A stretch of DNA of 64,000 bases, taken from positions 248,001 to 312,000 of the forward strand of contig JBDWMA010000010.1 of the NCBI GenBank assembly GCA_039972875.1. The letters run 5' to 3'. Below, one piece after another: positions 17,016 through 26,076 of this stretch. The position numbers and the translations under genes are program-made. This DNA is from Pseudoruegeria sp039972875 (lineage in GTDB: Bacteria; Pseudomonadota; Alphaproteobacteria; Rhodobacterales; Rhodobacteraceae). Position 1 is the stretch's first letter. Each line of letters begins with the position of its first letter. Under the pieces are notes generated by a model. The model made no database searches. It saw nothing but the letters and a program-made list of their open reading frames with translations, and was not told the DNA's origin.

Positions 17016-18203
17016 ATGAGCCACAACCCAGATCAGATAACGCCCGTTTGGATAAGCTCCGACACTTGTACTATGGAAGATTTCCGCGCCCACGTTGAAA
17101 AGACCACAGACCCTAGTTCGGTGCCACTGGCCGTAGAGGTCGTTAAAAATATCCCGATCTATGATGGGGCGGCGGTCCGCAAAGCTGCCTCACATGAGGA
17201 TAAAGCCAAAGCTTTTATGGCGGAATGGAATGAGGTTCTCGCAACTGGCCCCGGCATCGTTGTGATCAAGGAAACCTATGAAGATCTAGACCTGATCGAC
17301 AACGTCACCAAGGTTCTTGACGCAATCATCGAAGAGGAACGCCAGAGCGGCGCCGGGGCGGGCGATCACTTTGCGGCGGCAGGGGCCAATAGTCGGATTT
17401 GGAACGCTCATGAAAAGCTTTGCCTTGCCGCTCCCGCCTTATTTGCCCGTTACAATGCCAACCCGGTCATTCCGATGATCAGCAAATCATGGCTTGGCCC
17501 GCTTTATCAGATCACGACTCAGGTCAACGTGGTCCGTCCGGGCGGCAAAGCACAAGCTTGTCATCGAGATTATCACATGGGGTTCCAAACCACCGAGGCT
17601 TTGGCCCACTATCCCGCCCGCATTCATGCGCTGTCAGCAATGCTGACCCTGCAAGGTGGAATTGCCCATTGCGATATGCCAGTTGAGTCCGGCCCAACCA
17701 AACTGTTACCCTATTCTCAGACCTATCTGCCGGGATATTTCGCCGCGCAAATACCAGAATTTCGCACCTATTTTGAAGATAACTTTGTCCAGTTACCATT
17801 GAACAAAGGCGATACCTTGTTCTTTAACCCAGCCCTATTTCATGCTGCCGGAGAGAACAAAACCAACGATATAGATCGGATCGTGAACTTGATGCAGATC
17901 GGCTCTGGGTATGGACGTTCCATCGAAATTGTGGACCGCACCCGTATGAGTGCCGCGCTATATCCTGTCCTAAAACATATGGTTGATACGGGTTCACTTT
18001 GTGCCGAGGATGCCACCTGTATCATCGCAGCCTGCGCCGAAGGCTATCCGTTCCCGGCCAATCTGGATTTGGATTCCCCTTTGTCAGGCATGGCCCCCGA
18101 AAGCCAACAAGAATTGATGCAACGTGCATTGGATAATGGTTGGAGTGCAGAGGTGTTCGACAAAGCCTTGCAGGATCAACAGCACCGCAAGCGTTCACAT
18201 TAA
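17016..18203 (+). CDS. Phytanoyl-CoA dioxygenase (PhyH)-family protein, copy 2
   Basis: A 395-residue protein from the ATG at 17016 (MSHNPDQITP); a GTG at 16959 is an alternative with no better ribosome-binding site. Metal ligands are visible: H-x-D in QACHRDYHMGFQ and the distal His in NPALFHAAGENKTNDIDR, the Arg being the probable 2-oxoglutarate contact. ESGPTKLLPYSQTYLPGYF is the usual PhyH loop. It diverges strongly from copy 1, so this is not a recent duplication; the pair may act in sequence or as partners. A strong terminator follows at 18350. Substrate unknown. Confidence 0.83.
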   Translation: MSHNPDQITPVWISSDTCTMEDFRAHVEKTTDPSSVPLAVEVVKNIPIYDGAAVRKAASHEDKAKAFMAEWNEVLATGPGIVVIKETYEDLDLIDNVTKVLDAIIEEERQSGAGAGDHFAAAGANSRIWNAHEKLCLAAPALFARYNANPVIPMISKSWLGPLYQITTQVNVVRPGGKAQACHRDYHMGFQTTEALAHYPARIHALSAMLTLQGGIAHCDMPVESGPTKLLPYSQTYLPGYFAAQIPEFRTYFEDNFVQLPLNKGDTLFFNPALFHAAGENKTNDIDRIVNLMQIGSGYGRSIEIVDRTRMSAALYPVLKHMVDTGSLCAEDATCIIAACAEGYPFPANLDLDSPLSGMAPESQQELMQRALDNGWSAEVFDKALQDQQHRKRSH

Positions 18204-18349
18204 TAATTCCCGCAATCCGTGGGCCATAAGATCTGCGATTATTGAGTAGGAATGCGTGTGATTGGGACGGTAATACTCTGATCATGAGGGCACGTCCCAA
18301 TCCAAAGTACATAAGACGGCACGCCATACTATTATGCGAACACTGACGA

Positions 18350-18379
18350 AAAAGGCCCCGCTAAAATGCGGGGCCTTTT
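18350..18379. terminator. Bidirectional rho-independent terminator
   Basis: AAAAGGCCCCGC (18350-18361) pairs perfectly with GCGGGGCCTTTT (18368-18379) around a six-base loop, with A and T runs at both ends. It lies between the convergent PhyH gene and the sugar-binding protein gene and can end transcripts from both sides. Confidence 0.92.
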
Positions 18380-18408
18380 CATTTTCTACGATCCATTTTG
18401 TGGATAAG

Positions 18409-19440
18409 TTATTGGCAAACAGCCGGCGGATTGTCGGATACGCCTGCGCAAATACGCTCGACCGAGGCCCAACCTACATCAACCGTTTTCTCAAGATTTG
18501 ATGCGTCGATCCGGTCAACGGGCAGTAAGATTGCATCGAGCTCAGGGCCACCATCAGGCACCTGAAATTTACCAGCACCGTCAACTTCGGAGCCTGCTTT
18601 GCCTTCGGCAAGTTGCAGGGCAACGGTTGCGGCCATTTCACCCAAACCATAGGCGTTTTTCCAAATGGTAAAGGTTTGCTGACCACGCGCAATCCGGTTC
18701 AAAGCACCCGGCGCACCATCTTGGCCAGAGATCGGAATGGTCAGGCCTTGCTCTTCAAGGGCCTTTGATACACCGCTCGCCATACCGTCGTTCATTACCA
18801 TAACAGCATCCACGTTATTATCGTTTGCTGTCAGGATTTGTTCGATGGTGTCTTTGGCCGTTTCCGGGCGCCAACTGTCAACAAATTGCTCCCCGACAAC
18901 TTTGATCGCACCGGAATCATAACTGGATTGCATGGAGGCCGTATATGCCCCAAACATTTGGTGGGTATTGGGATCACCGTCATCGCCTTTGATGATCGCA
19001 TAATTGCCTTCCGGGGCTACTTCTAACATGCCAGCGGCCAGTTCATTTCCGACCGAACGAGCGTCAAAAGATACGTAGAATGTACCGGGGACTGGAATTA
19101 GCTGATCATAGGCCACGACCGGGACATCCTCGGCCAGTGCGCGGGTGACAACCGGGCCAATGGAATCACCAACACCAGACATGATGATCAGAACATCTGC
19201 GCCACGCGTGACGAGATTCTCAATATCCGCAACGGATTTTTCAGCGGAAAAGTTTGCATCAGCAGAGATGTATTTTGCACCTGCAGCTTCAACAACGCTT
19301 TTGATACCTGCTTCGTCAATTTTCCAACGTTCGTCCGCAAATTTGTACCAACTCACTCCTACGATGGTTTCGGCACTGGCTGCCCCCACACCCATTGATG
19401 CTGCAAGCGCTAACATTGCGGTAGATCTAAGAATTTTCAT
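18409..19440 (-). CDS. Sugar ABC transporter substrate-binding protein (xylose-type)
   Basis: A 343-residue periplasmic protein. GGGAGGAAATC precedes the ATG, and the product has a signal peptide (MKILRSTAMLALAASMGVGAASAE). The mature part is a periplasmic-binding-protein type I fold close to XylF: VGVSWYKFADERWKIDEAGIK, NLVTRGADVLIIMSGVGDSIGPVVTRA, VPVVAYDQLIP, YVSFDARSVGNELA, DAVMVMNDGMASGVSKALEEQG, and ISGQDGAPGALNRIARGQQTFTIWKN. It delivers a monosaccharide to the permease/ATPase encoded divergently at 19673-21685. The ligand could be xylose or a similar sugar. A LacI-type operator lies about 70 bases upstream. Confidence 0.88.
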   Translation of the reverse strand: MKILRSTAMLALAASMGVGAASAETIVGVSWYKFADERWKIDEAGIKSVVEAAGAKYISADANFSAEKSVADIENLVTRGADVLIIMSGVGDSIGPVVTRALAEDVPVVAYDQLIPVPGTFYVSFDARSVGNELAAGMLEVAPEGNYAIIKGDDGDPNTHQMFGAYTASMQSSYDSGAIKVVGEQFVDSWRPETAKDTIEQILTANDNNVDAVMVMNDGMASGVSKALEEQGLTIPISGQDGAPGALNRIARGQQTFTIWKNAYGLGEMAATVALQLAEGKAGSEVDGAGKFQVPDGGPELDAILLPVDRIDASNLEKTVDVGWASVERICAGVSDNPPAVCQ

Positions 19441-19499
19441 GATTTCCTCCCAGTTTTATAACGACTTTAAGTCATTCTTTACAATTCGGATACTGAAGG

Positions 19500-19529
19500 T
19501 TGACATATATTGAAACCGGTTGCAATAAT
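19500..19529 (+). promoter_or_regulatory. Candidate promoter with embedded LacI-type operator for the sugar permease operon
   Basis: TTGACA at 19500-19505 and AATAAT at 19524-19529, 18 bases apart, resemble a vegetative promoter reading towards the permease gene. Between them, TTGAAACC/GGTTGCAA (19510-19525) is a 16-base palindrome with one mismatch and a central CG, the LacI-family operator pattern. A repressor bound here would block the promoter and probably the divergent binding-protein gene too. The right half is identical to that at 31832-31839. Confidence 0.6.
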
Positions 19530-19672
19530 TTCATTAACGTAACGGAAAGTAATTATGCACTCTTGGAAATTGGTTGCCATACCAAGGATCCGAGGCAGAG
19601 TGTATTGGGATGTGAGACCTTGTTTTAACAACAAGTTTTCCGACAAAATTCGAATGACAAGGAGGAACGCGC

Positions 19673-20887
19673 GTGGCTAAAAAAGACTCCGCCACTTTTT
19701 CAGATAGAATCCGAAATGTAAGCAATGCACTGGAACTGGATCCGCGTTTGTTGTCCATGATCGGCGCACTGATGGTGATCTGGATATTTTTCTATTACGC
19801 CTCTGATGGCATCTTTTTGTCACCCCGAAATCTGTGGAACTTGTCCGTTCAGACCAGTGTAACAGCGTTGATTGCAACGGGAATGGTGCTGATTATCGTT
19901 TCGCGAAATATTGACCTTTCAGTGGGCTCACTGCTTGCATTTTTGGGAATAATGGGCGGGTTTGTTCAGACGGAATTGTTGACGTTTGAAGGCACCCACA
20001 GCTGGTGGATTTCGATTGTTGTCATGATATTGGCCGGTGCAATTCTGGGCGGATTGCAGGGCTATATCGTTGCCAAACTCGCAATCCCCGCTTTTGTTGT
20101 CACATTGGGTGGCTTGATGTTCTGGCGAGGTGCGGGCTGGCTGTTTACGCAGGGCCGCACGGTGACGCCACTAGATTCGACCTATAGCGTTTTAGGGGGT
20201 GGATCGATTGGCGAAATGTGGAGTTGGATCTTTGGCATTGTCGCCTTTGCATTGCTCAGTGCTTTTGTTTTATGGAAACGCAGCAATCGCGGCAAACTTG
20301 GTTTCCAGACAAAACCTTTGTCCCTGGAGCTTATGATGTTGGCCGTATGGGCCGCTCTAATTGCCCTCTTTATCAACACCATGAATGCTTATAATTTTCC
20401 GCGCTCTGAGGCAGGCCGGGGCATACCCGTTCCGGTGCTTATCATGATTATTTGTTCTTGCGTTATGATGTATCTGGCCACGATGACCCGATTTGGTCGT
20501 TATATATACGGCTATGGGGGCAATCCAGAAGCGGCTGAACTTGCAGGCGTAAGCACCCTAAAAATCACCGTGATGAGCTTTGCGATTATCGGCATCCTGA
20601 CGGCGATCGGCGCAATGATTTCAACCGCGCGTTTGAATGCAGCACCGCTGACGATTGGGCAATTGCTAGAGCTTCAGGTGATCGCTGCGGCGGTGATTGG
20701 TGGTACGTCTTTGGCCGGTGGCGTTGGCACAATTGTCGGTGCGTTAATCGGCGCGGTTCTTATGCAAAGCTTGCAAAACGGTATGGTTCTGATTGGAGTG
20801 CAAAGTGCCCCGCAGCAGATGATCATGGCATGTGTTCTCATTTTTGCCGTTTGGTTTGACGTCTACTATCAGAAGAAAAGCCGGTAA
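19673..20887 (+). CDS. Sugar ABC transporter permease (XylH/RbsC family)
   Basis: A 404-residue integral membrane protein with about ten hydrophobic segments. It starts with GTG at 19673, six bases after GGAGGAA. Family motifs include ALIATGMVLIIVSRNIDLSVGSLLAFLG, AKLAIPAFVVTLGGLMFWRGAGWLFTQGRTV, YGYGGNPEAAELAGVS and the C-terminal LELQVIAAAVIGGTSLAGGVGTIVGALIGAVLMQSLQNGM. Length and the long periplasmic loop fit XylH better than the shorter RbsC. It forms the channel for the sugar bound by the protein encoded divergently at 18409-19440. The ATPase gene follows after 12 bases. Confidence 0.9.
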   Translation: MAKKDSATFSDRIRNVSNALELDPRLLSMIGALMVIWIFFYYASDGIFLSPRNLWNLSVQTSVTALIATGMVLIIVSRNIDLSVGSLLAFLGIMGGFVQTELLTFEGTHSWWISIVVMILAGAILGGLQGYIVAKLAIPAFVVTLGGLMFWRGAGWLFTQGRTVTPLDSTYSVLGGGSIGEMWSWIFGIVAFALLSAFVLWKRSNRGKLGFQTKPLSLELMMLAVWAALIALFINTMNAYNFPRSEAGRGIPVPVLIMIICSCVMMYLATMTRFGRYIYGYGGNPEAAELAGVSTLKITVMSFAIIGILTAIGAMISTARLNAAPLTIGQLLELQVIAAAVIGGTSLAGGVGTIVGALIGAVLMQSLQNGMVLIGVQSAPQQMIMACVLIFAVWFDVYYQKKSR

Positions 20888-20899
20888 GGGAGCAAAGTG

Positions 20900-21685
20900 A
20901 TGACAAATCAAACCCCACTTGTTGAGATGAAGAACATTCACAAAAACTTTGGCGGTATTCGAGCGGTTGATTCAATGAATCTGCAGCTTTATCCCGGCGA
21001 AGTTCTTGGTTTGCTTGGCCATAATGGCGCGGGCAAATCGACTTTGATCAAAATGCTATCAGGTGCATACCCGATGGATGAGGGCGAAATCACTATCGCG
21101 GGTGAACGGGTGAATTTCGAAACACCCCGAGACGCGAAAAACGCTGGGATTGAAACGATTTATCAGACGCTTGCGTTGGCTGATAATTTGCCAACACCTG
21201 CGAATATCTTCTTTGGTCGAGAAATTCTAACCAAGTTCGGCGCGCTGGATGAGGCCGCGATGGAACACGCTGCGATTAAGGTGATGAAGCGTCTAAATCC
21301 ACAATTCGTAAAGTTCCACGATCCCGTGTCAAACTTATCTGGCGGTCAACGTCAGTCTGTCGCCATCGCGCGCACACTACAGTTCAACGCGCGCATTATC
21401 ATTATGGATGAACCGACTGCTGCGCTCGGACCACATGAAACTCAGATGGTTGGTGAGTTGATCAAAAACCTAAAGAAAGAAGGCATAGGCATCATCATGA
21501 TCAGCCACGATCTTCATGATGTGTTTGATTTGTCCGACCGGGTGTCAGTGATGAAAAATGGGCGTCACGTCTGGACCGGTGATGTGGCTGACACCAATAA
21601 GGATGAGGTTTTGCAAATGATCATTCTTGGCAAACTACCGGATGGCAGCTACGCGCCGGGTATCACCTCTGAGGCCGATGTCTAG
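20900..21685 (+). CDS. Sugar ABC transporter ATP-binding protein, single nucleotide-binding domain
   Basis: A 261-residue ATPase. ATG at 20900 is favoured over the adjacent GTG because GGGAG lies seven bases upstream. It shows Walker A GHNGAGKST (residues 38-46), Q-loop YQTLALADN, signature LSGGQRQ, Walker B IIIMDEPT and the switch histidine ISHDLHD. Many XylG/RbsA proteins carry two such domains in tandem (about 500 residues); this one has only one, like FrcA of fructose systems, so it must dimerise. The next gene starts eight bases before its stop. Confidence 0.9.
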   Translation: MTNQTPLVEMKNIHKNFGGIRAVDSMNLQLYPGEVLGLLGHNGAGKSTLIKMLSGAYPMDEGEITIAGERVNFETPRDAKNAGIETIYQTLALADNLPTPANIFFGREILTKFGALDEAAMEHAAIKVMKRLNPQFVKFHDPVSNLSGGQRQSVAIARTLQFNARIIIMDEPTAALGPHETQMVGELIKNLKKEGIGIIMISHDLHDVFDLSDRVSVMKNGRHVWTGDVADTNKDEVLQMIILGKLPDGSYAPGITSEADV

Positions 21686-23246
21686 ACTTGTTTTTGCCAC
21701 CGTTCTGATCTGTCTGCCGCTTTCAAGCGCGGCCACTGGCCCGAAATTTATCGATCAATCCTCCCATCTGCCCGTTGACCATCAGTATTCCGGCGGGTGG
21801 GAGCATTTTGTCGGCGGCGGAGTTGCTATGTTTGACTGCAACGGTGATGCCATGCCTGAGATTTTGGCCGCCGGGGGCAGCGATCCGACCCATCTGTTGA
21901 TCAACACGACCCTCGAGGCAGGCGCTGATTTGCGATTTGCGCTGGCTGATCCTCAACCTATCCTGAATACGGGTGTGATCGGGGTCTATCCAATTGAAAT
22001 CGATGGTGACGGAGTCAGTGACTTAGCGGTGCTGCGTGTGGGAGAGAACCAACTTTTGCGCGGTCTTGGCGATTGCACATTTGAAGCCGCAAACGATATT
22101 TGGCAGTTTGATGGGCTTGACCGATGGACCACAGCCTTTAGCGCAACATGGGAACGTGAGGCCGAGTTTCCGACACTTGCGTTTGGCAATTATGTAGATC
22201 GGGATGATCCAGATGGCCCGTTCAAAACCTGCGACGACAATCACCTATATAAGCCAAATGGCGCTGGGTTTGGCGCAGCGATGCCTCTTTCGCCGGGGTT
22301 TTGTGCCTTGTCGCTTCTGTTTTCTGATTGGGGCCGTCAAGGTGTTCAGGATCTGCGCATCAGCAACGATCGGCATTATTTTGTCAGCGGCGGACAGGAG
22401 CAATTATGGCGGATTTCCCCCAATCCTACAGCGTATACCGAGGCGGACGGTTGGAATACGCTCAGCATTTGGGGGATGGGGATCGCCAGCCGTGATCTCA
22501 CCGGCGATGGGCGGCCCGAAGTGTTTCTAACGAGCATGGGAGATCAAAAACTCCGTCATTTATCAAAGGGAGGGGATCGCCCTGATTATGCCAATGCCGC
22601 CTATGACAGCGGAACGACGGCCCATGTCCCTTATGTCGGCGGGGAGGGTCGGCCCTCTACGGGATGGCACGCGGTATTTGGCGATGTCGACAACGACGGC
22701 TTAGAGGATTTGTTCATTACCAAGGGCAACGTAAATCAAATGCCCGATGCTGCACTGCGTGATCCGAACAATCTGTTGATGCAGATTAAAACCGGGACGT
22801 TTGTTGAGCACGGAGATCATGCCGGTTTGGACACAACCGAACGCTCACGTGGCGGTGCTTTGGTGGATTTGAACGCTGATGGATTGCTTGATGTCGTCGT
22901 GAATAACCGCCGCGCAGGTCTTGAACTACATCAAAATATTAGCAAAAATGTCGGCCAATGGTTGGCACTCCGTCCGCAGCAACCGGCCCCAAACACCGGT
23001 GCCATTGGAGGCTGGATCGAATTAACCGATGGCCAGCGCACATGGCATAGAGAGATCACCATAGGGGGTGGTCATGGGGGTGGCACGCTTGGATATCATC
23101 ATTTTGGCACCGGGTCGGAAACGTCGTTAAAGATGCGGGTGTTGTGGCCAGATGGGGCTCAAGGTCCTTGGCACATAGTCGAGGCGGGCCAATTCATTGA
23201 CCTTACGCGCGGATCTGAACCGCAGGTTGTAATAAACCGCAACTAA
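21678..23246 (+). CDS. Secreted FG-GAP/VCBS-repeat protein with ASPIC/UnbV-type C-terminus (CRTAC1-like)
   Basis: A 522-residue exported protein. The start at 21678 gives a signal peptide (MSRLVFATVLICLPLSSAATG) and overlaps the ATPase gene by eight bases; an earlier in-frame start lacks the signal. Repeated acidic loops typical of FG-GAP beta-propeller blades are seen: DCNGDAMPE, EIDGDGVSDL, DLTGDGRPE, DVDNDGLEDL and DLNADGLLD; these usually bind calcium. The C-terminal GGWIELTDGQRTWHREITIGGGHGG resembles the ASPIC/UnbV domain. Family function is poorly known. Its coupling to a sugar ATPase gene suggests the cell makes it with the importer, perhaps to handle a polymeric or surface carbohydrate (inference). 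Confidence 0.82.
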   Translation: MSRLVFATVLICLPLSSAATGPKFIDQSSHLPVDHQYSGGWEHFVGGGVAMFDCNGDAMPEILAAGGSDPTHLLINTTLEAGADLRFALADPQPILNTGVIGVYPIEIDGDGVSDLAVLRVGENQLLRGLGDCTFEAANDIWQFDGLDRWTTAFSATWEREAEFPTLAFGNYVDRDDPDGPFKTCDDNHLYKPNGAGFGAAMPLSPGFCALSLLFSDWGRQGVQDLRISNDRHYFVSGGQEQLWRISPNPTAYTEADGWNTLSIWGMGIASRDLTGDGRPEVFLTSMGDQKLRHLSKGGDRPDYANAAYDSGTTAHVPYVGGEGRPSTGWHAVFGDVDNDGLEDLFITKGNVNQMPDAALRDPNNLLMQIKTGTFVEHGDHAGLDTTERSRGGALVDLNADGLLDVVVNNRRAGLELHQNISKNVGQWLALRPQQPAPNTGAIGGWIELTDGQRTWHREITIGGGHGGGTLGYHHFGTGSETSLKMRVLWPDGAQGPWHIVEAGQFIDLTRGSEPQVVINRN

Positions 23247-23250
23247 GAAT

Positions 23251-23991
23251 TTAGCTAAAGATCACTTCGTACAGCAGTTTAAGGGATACCAGACCAAGAG
23301 TTGCTTCGATCAAGTAATAGAACAGTTTTTCGGGCAATAGCCGCACCACCCGCGATCCGCTCCATGCCCCAAAAATCGCCATAGGGGCTAGCCACACCGA
23401 TTGCCCCATACTGCTAAAGGTAATTTGTTCTGCCAAAATATAGGGGGGTACTTTCATCAAATTGATGCTCGTGAACAGGATCGTGGTGGTGCCCAAAAAA
23501 GTCATTTTATCGAGCTTTTGGGGTAGTACATAGACCTGATAGGGTGGGCCGCCCGCATGTGCGATATAGCTTGTTAAACCGGCACACGCGCCCCAAAATA
23601 TGCCGCGAGGCACATCTGCTGGAGCAGGGGGGCGTTCTGTCTGTGAGAGACGTCGCGCCATGGAAGTTGCAAGATAGAAAATTCCGATCCCGGCCAGCAA
23701 CAATTTGACCGCGTCGCCCGGTACGTGGGACACTGAGAAATAGCCCACAATCACACCGATCAGCGCGCTGGGAATTAGGATTTTAAGGTTCCGCACAGAA
23801 TAGGCACGCCGAAACAAATACACCGCATAGACATCGGCCACGATATAAAGTGGCAACAAAAGGCCCGCAGCCATTGCAGGGTCCATAAACAGCGCCATAA
23901 TTGGCACCGCCAAAAGAGCGATAACAGGCAACCCCCCTTTGGACAGCCCAAGAAAGAACGCGGCCAAACCGGCGGCAATCCAGAATACCAA
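23251..23991 (-). CDS. TSUP (TauE/SafE) family membrane transporter
   Basis: A 246-residue membrane protein with about eight hydrophobic helices. TTG at 23991 is the only possible start after an in-frame stop, and AGGG lies eight bases upstream. The two family repeats appear as FLGLSKGGLPVIALLAVPIMALFMDP near the N-terminus and ACAGLTSYIAHAGGPPYQVYVLPQKL in the middle. Members export sulfite, sulfoacetate or other organic acids; the substrate here is open. It lies 95 bases after the inositol-dehydrogenase-like gene on the same strand, as the last gene of that operon, and its stop is four bases from the convergent FG-GAP gene. Confidence 0.88.
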   Translation of the reverse strand: MVFWIAAGLAAFFLGLSKGGLPVIALLAVPIMALFMDPAMAAGLLLPLYIVADVYAVYLFRRAYSVRNLKILIPSALIGVIVGYFSVSHVPGDAVKLLLAGIGIFYLATSMARRLSQTERPPAPADVPRGIFWGACAGLTSYIAHAGGPPYQVYVLPQKLDKMTFLGTTTILFTSINLMKVPPYILAEQITFSSMGQSVWLAPMAIFGAWSGSRVVRLLPEKLFYYLIEATLGLVSLKLLYEVIFS

Positions 23992-24086
23992 ATCGTGATC
24001 CCTATTTTGGGTTGTGTACTATCAACGTGTGTCGGATATGTTTCCCATAACGCATGGCTGTGCCCGAGCCAATGCACGGGCGATAT

Positions 24087-25100
24087 TTAGTCATCAATTG
24101 CGGCGACGGCCACAGCACAGCCCTTTTCAAGCGACGCATAAGCCGCCTCTGCCAACAAAAGGGCGCGCATACCATCGTCAAACCCAACTTTGGGGGGTGT
24201 ATTTTGCACCACGGCGCCGACAAATGCATCGAGCTGATGCTTAAACGCCTGCGCGTATCGTTCGATGAAAAACGGTTCTAGCGGGGCGGCATTTCCGGTA
24301 CCAGCCGCGGTAAAAGTCTGAACACCATGGGGTGTACGGTTGGTGCTTTGGACCATCCCCAATTCACCATGTGCCTCTAGACGTTGATCATACCCATATG
24401 GTGCCTGTCGGGCGTTGTTTATAAACACCTGCCGCCCATTTGCAGATTTCATTACAATCATCGCGCAATCGACCTCTTTCAGGCGCGCGCCGCGAGCGGG
24501 ATCAATCAATGGGGCCGCATAGGCAAATACTTCTACGGGCTCATCTTGCCCCAATATAAACCGAGCAAGGTCAAAGTCATGAATGGTCATGTCACGTAGC
24601 ATACCACCTGCGCCCGTCAGATATTCATCGCTCGGTGGTTCTGGGTCCCGTGAGGTGATCAACACCTGCAACAGATTGCCGATGTCGCCGGCATCAATGG
24701 CCGCTTTCATTCCCCCATGGCCGGGGTCAAAGCGTCGATTAAACCCAAGTTGAACCAATACATTGCTACCGGCAATTTTGGCACGACAGGCACGGACACG
24801 GTCGATATTCAAATCGATAGGTTTTTCACAAAGCACCGGTTTTCTGGCCGCAACCGCGCGTTCAATAAAATTCGCATGGGTGCTGGTGACAGATGCAACG
24901 ATGACCGCATCAATCTTGTCGCTGTTGAAAATATCATCGGGTGTTTCGGCAACTTCGGCCTTGGTAACTTCAGCAATAGCCATGGCAGCAGCAGGCACCG
25001 GATCATAGACAACCGCCAGCTGGCATTTGGGATGACGGTCGATCAGATCTGCGTGCATACGGCCAATGCGGCCACATCCAAGGAGAGCGATGTTCAACAT
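24087..25100 (-). CDS. Gfo/Idh/MocA-family oxidoreductase, inositol 2-dehydrogenase-like
   Basis: A 337-residue NAD(P)-dependent dehydrogenase. The N-terminal Rossmann motif is IALLGCGRIGRMHADLI (residues 4-20), followed by the catalytic-lysine motif CEKPIDLN (about 95-102), and TIHDFDLARFILG in the C-terminal domain, matching IolG-like enzymes. Its start overlaps the aldo-keto reductase stop by seven bases. In a carbohydrate-import operon it most likely oxidises a sugar or polyol; myo-inositol is only one possibility and no other iol gene is present. Confidence 0.87.
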   Translation of the reverse strand: MLNIALLGCGRIGRMHADLIDRHPKCQLAVVYDPVPAAAMAIAEVTKAEVAETPDDIFNSDKIDAVIVASVTSTHANFIERAVAARKPVLCEKPIDLNIDRVRACRAKIAGSNVLVQLGFNRRFDPGHGGMKAAIDAGDIGNLLQVLITSRDPEPPSDEYLTGAGGMLRDMTIHDFDLARFILGQDEPVEVFAYAAPLIDPARGARLKEVDCAMIVMKSANGRQVFINNARQAPYGYDQRLEAHGELGMVQSTNRTPHGVQTFTAAGTGNAAPLEPFFIERYAQAFKHQLDAFVGAVVQNTPPKVGFDDGMRALLLAEAAYASLEKGCAVAVAAIDD

Positions 25101-26062
25101 GGCAAATACTCCCGGCTGGCTTCTGGGTTATCAGAACTAAATGGCAGGGCCATCAGTTCGGCCCAGGCCACATCTGAAATGGGGTAATTGGCCCAATCCA
25201 CGGTTTGCTGAACGCGTTCCGGTTTGGAGACGCCGCAAATGGTCGAAGTCACACGAGGATCACGGGTTGAGAACTGCAACGCCGCCGCGCCCAGCGGAAT
25301 GTCGTGGCGGGTGCAGATCTCTTCGATGGCCCGCACAGGGGTCATCGCTGCATCATCAGCCTCCTGATAAGTGATCATGGAACTGCTGGCCGACCCTCGG
25401 GCCAATACCCCACCACAATAGGGGGCAGCATTAAAAATGGCGATGCCACGGGCGTGGGCCTGCGTAAACATCTCATCAGCTTCGCGGTTTAGTAGGGTGA
25501 ACCGATTGTGGTTGACCAACGCGTCAAATTCCCAATTGGGCAAGATCTGCGTCATGATCCCCAAATCCCCCATGGCCAACCCAACGGCGTCCACAAGCCC
25601 CTCTTCTTTTAATTTAAACAACTCATCCAGCGCGCCGTCTTTTTCTGTAATCTCTGAAACGGAGCGGCAATATTCTGGGTCATGTAAATGTAGGATCTGC
25701 AATCGTTCCAGTCCAAGGGCCTCAAGGCTTTCTTCGACAGATCGTCGAACGCGGTCCGCATCCAGGCGATTGTCAGAAAATTCGCGATCCAGTTTGGTGG
25801 CCAAAACACAACCTTCCGGTAGGCCTCCACGCTCTCGGATGACGGCCCCAAGACGTTCTTCGCTTCGGCCCAGGCCATAATTACGAGACGTGTCCACAAA
25901 ACTGGGGGACAGATCGAACATGGCGTGGATTGTCGCGCGGGCTTGCTCTTCACTGACTTCATAACCGTAAGTATCGGGCATGCTGCCCAACGGAGAGGTG
26001 CCAAAACAGATCGAAGAAACGTCAAAAGGCAGTCGGGGGGCGGATTTGCTGGAATAGGTCAC
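25094..26062 (-). CDS. Aldo/keto reductase, L-fucose/galactose dehydrogenase-like
   Basis: A 322-residue TIM-barrel oxidoreductase. The GTG at 26062 is chosen because GGAGG lies five bases before it and it sits 14 bases after the ABC ATPase gene; the longer frame runs back into that gene. Catalytic residues fit the family: Asp in FVDTSRNYGLGRSEERLG with its Tyr, Lys in VLATKLDRE, and His in LHLHDPE. The N-terminal FGTSPLGSM and the NPAPYCGGVLARG-like segment (seen as NAAPYCGGVLARG) recall D-threo-aldose 1-dehydrogenases. It probably oxidises the imported sugar to a lactone (inference). Confidence 0.83.
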   Translation of the reverse strand: MTYSSKSAPRLPFDVSSICFGTSPLGSMPDTYGYEVSEEQARATIHAMFDLSPSFVDTSRNYGLGRSEERLGAVIRERGGLPEGCVLATKLDREFSDNRLDADRVRRSVEESLEALGLERLQILHLHDPEYCRSVSEITEKDGALDELFKLKEEGLVDAVGLAMGDLGIMTQILPNWEFDALVNHNRFTLLNREADEMFTQAHARGIAIFNAAPYCGGVLARGSASSSMITYQEADDAAMTPVRAIEEICTRHDIPLGAAALQFSTRDPRVTSTICGVSKPERVQQTVDWANYPISDVAWAELMALPFSSDNPEASREYLPC

Positions 26063-26076
26063 GAAGGCCTCCGGAG

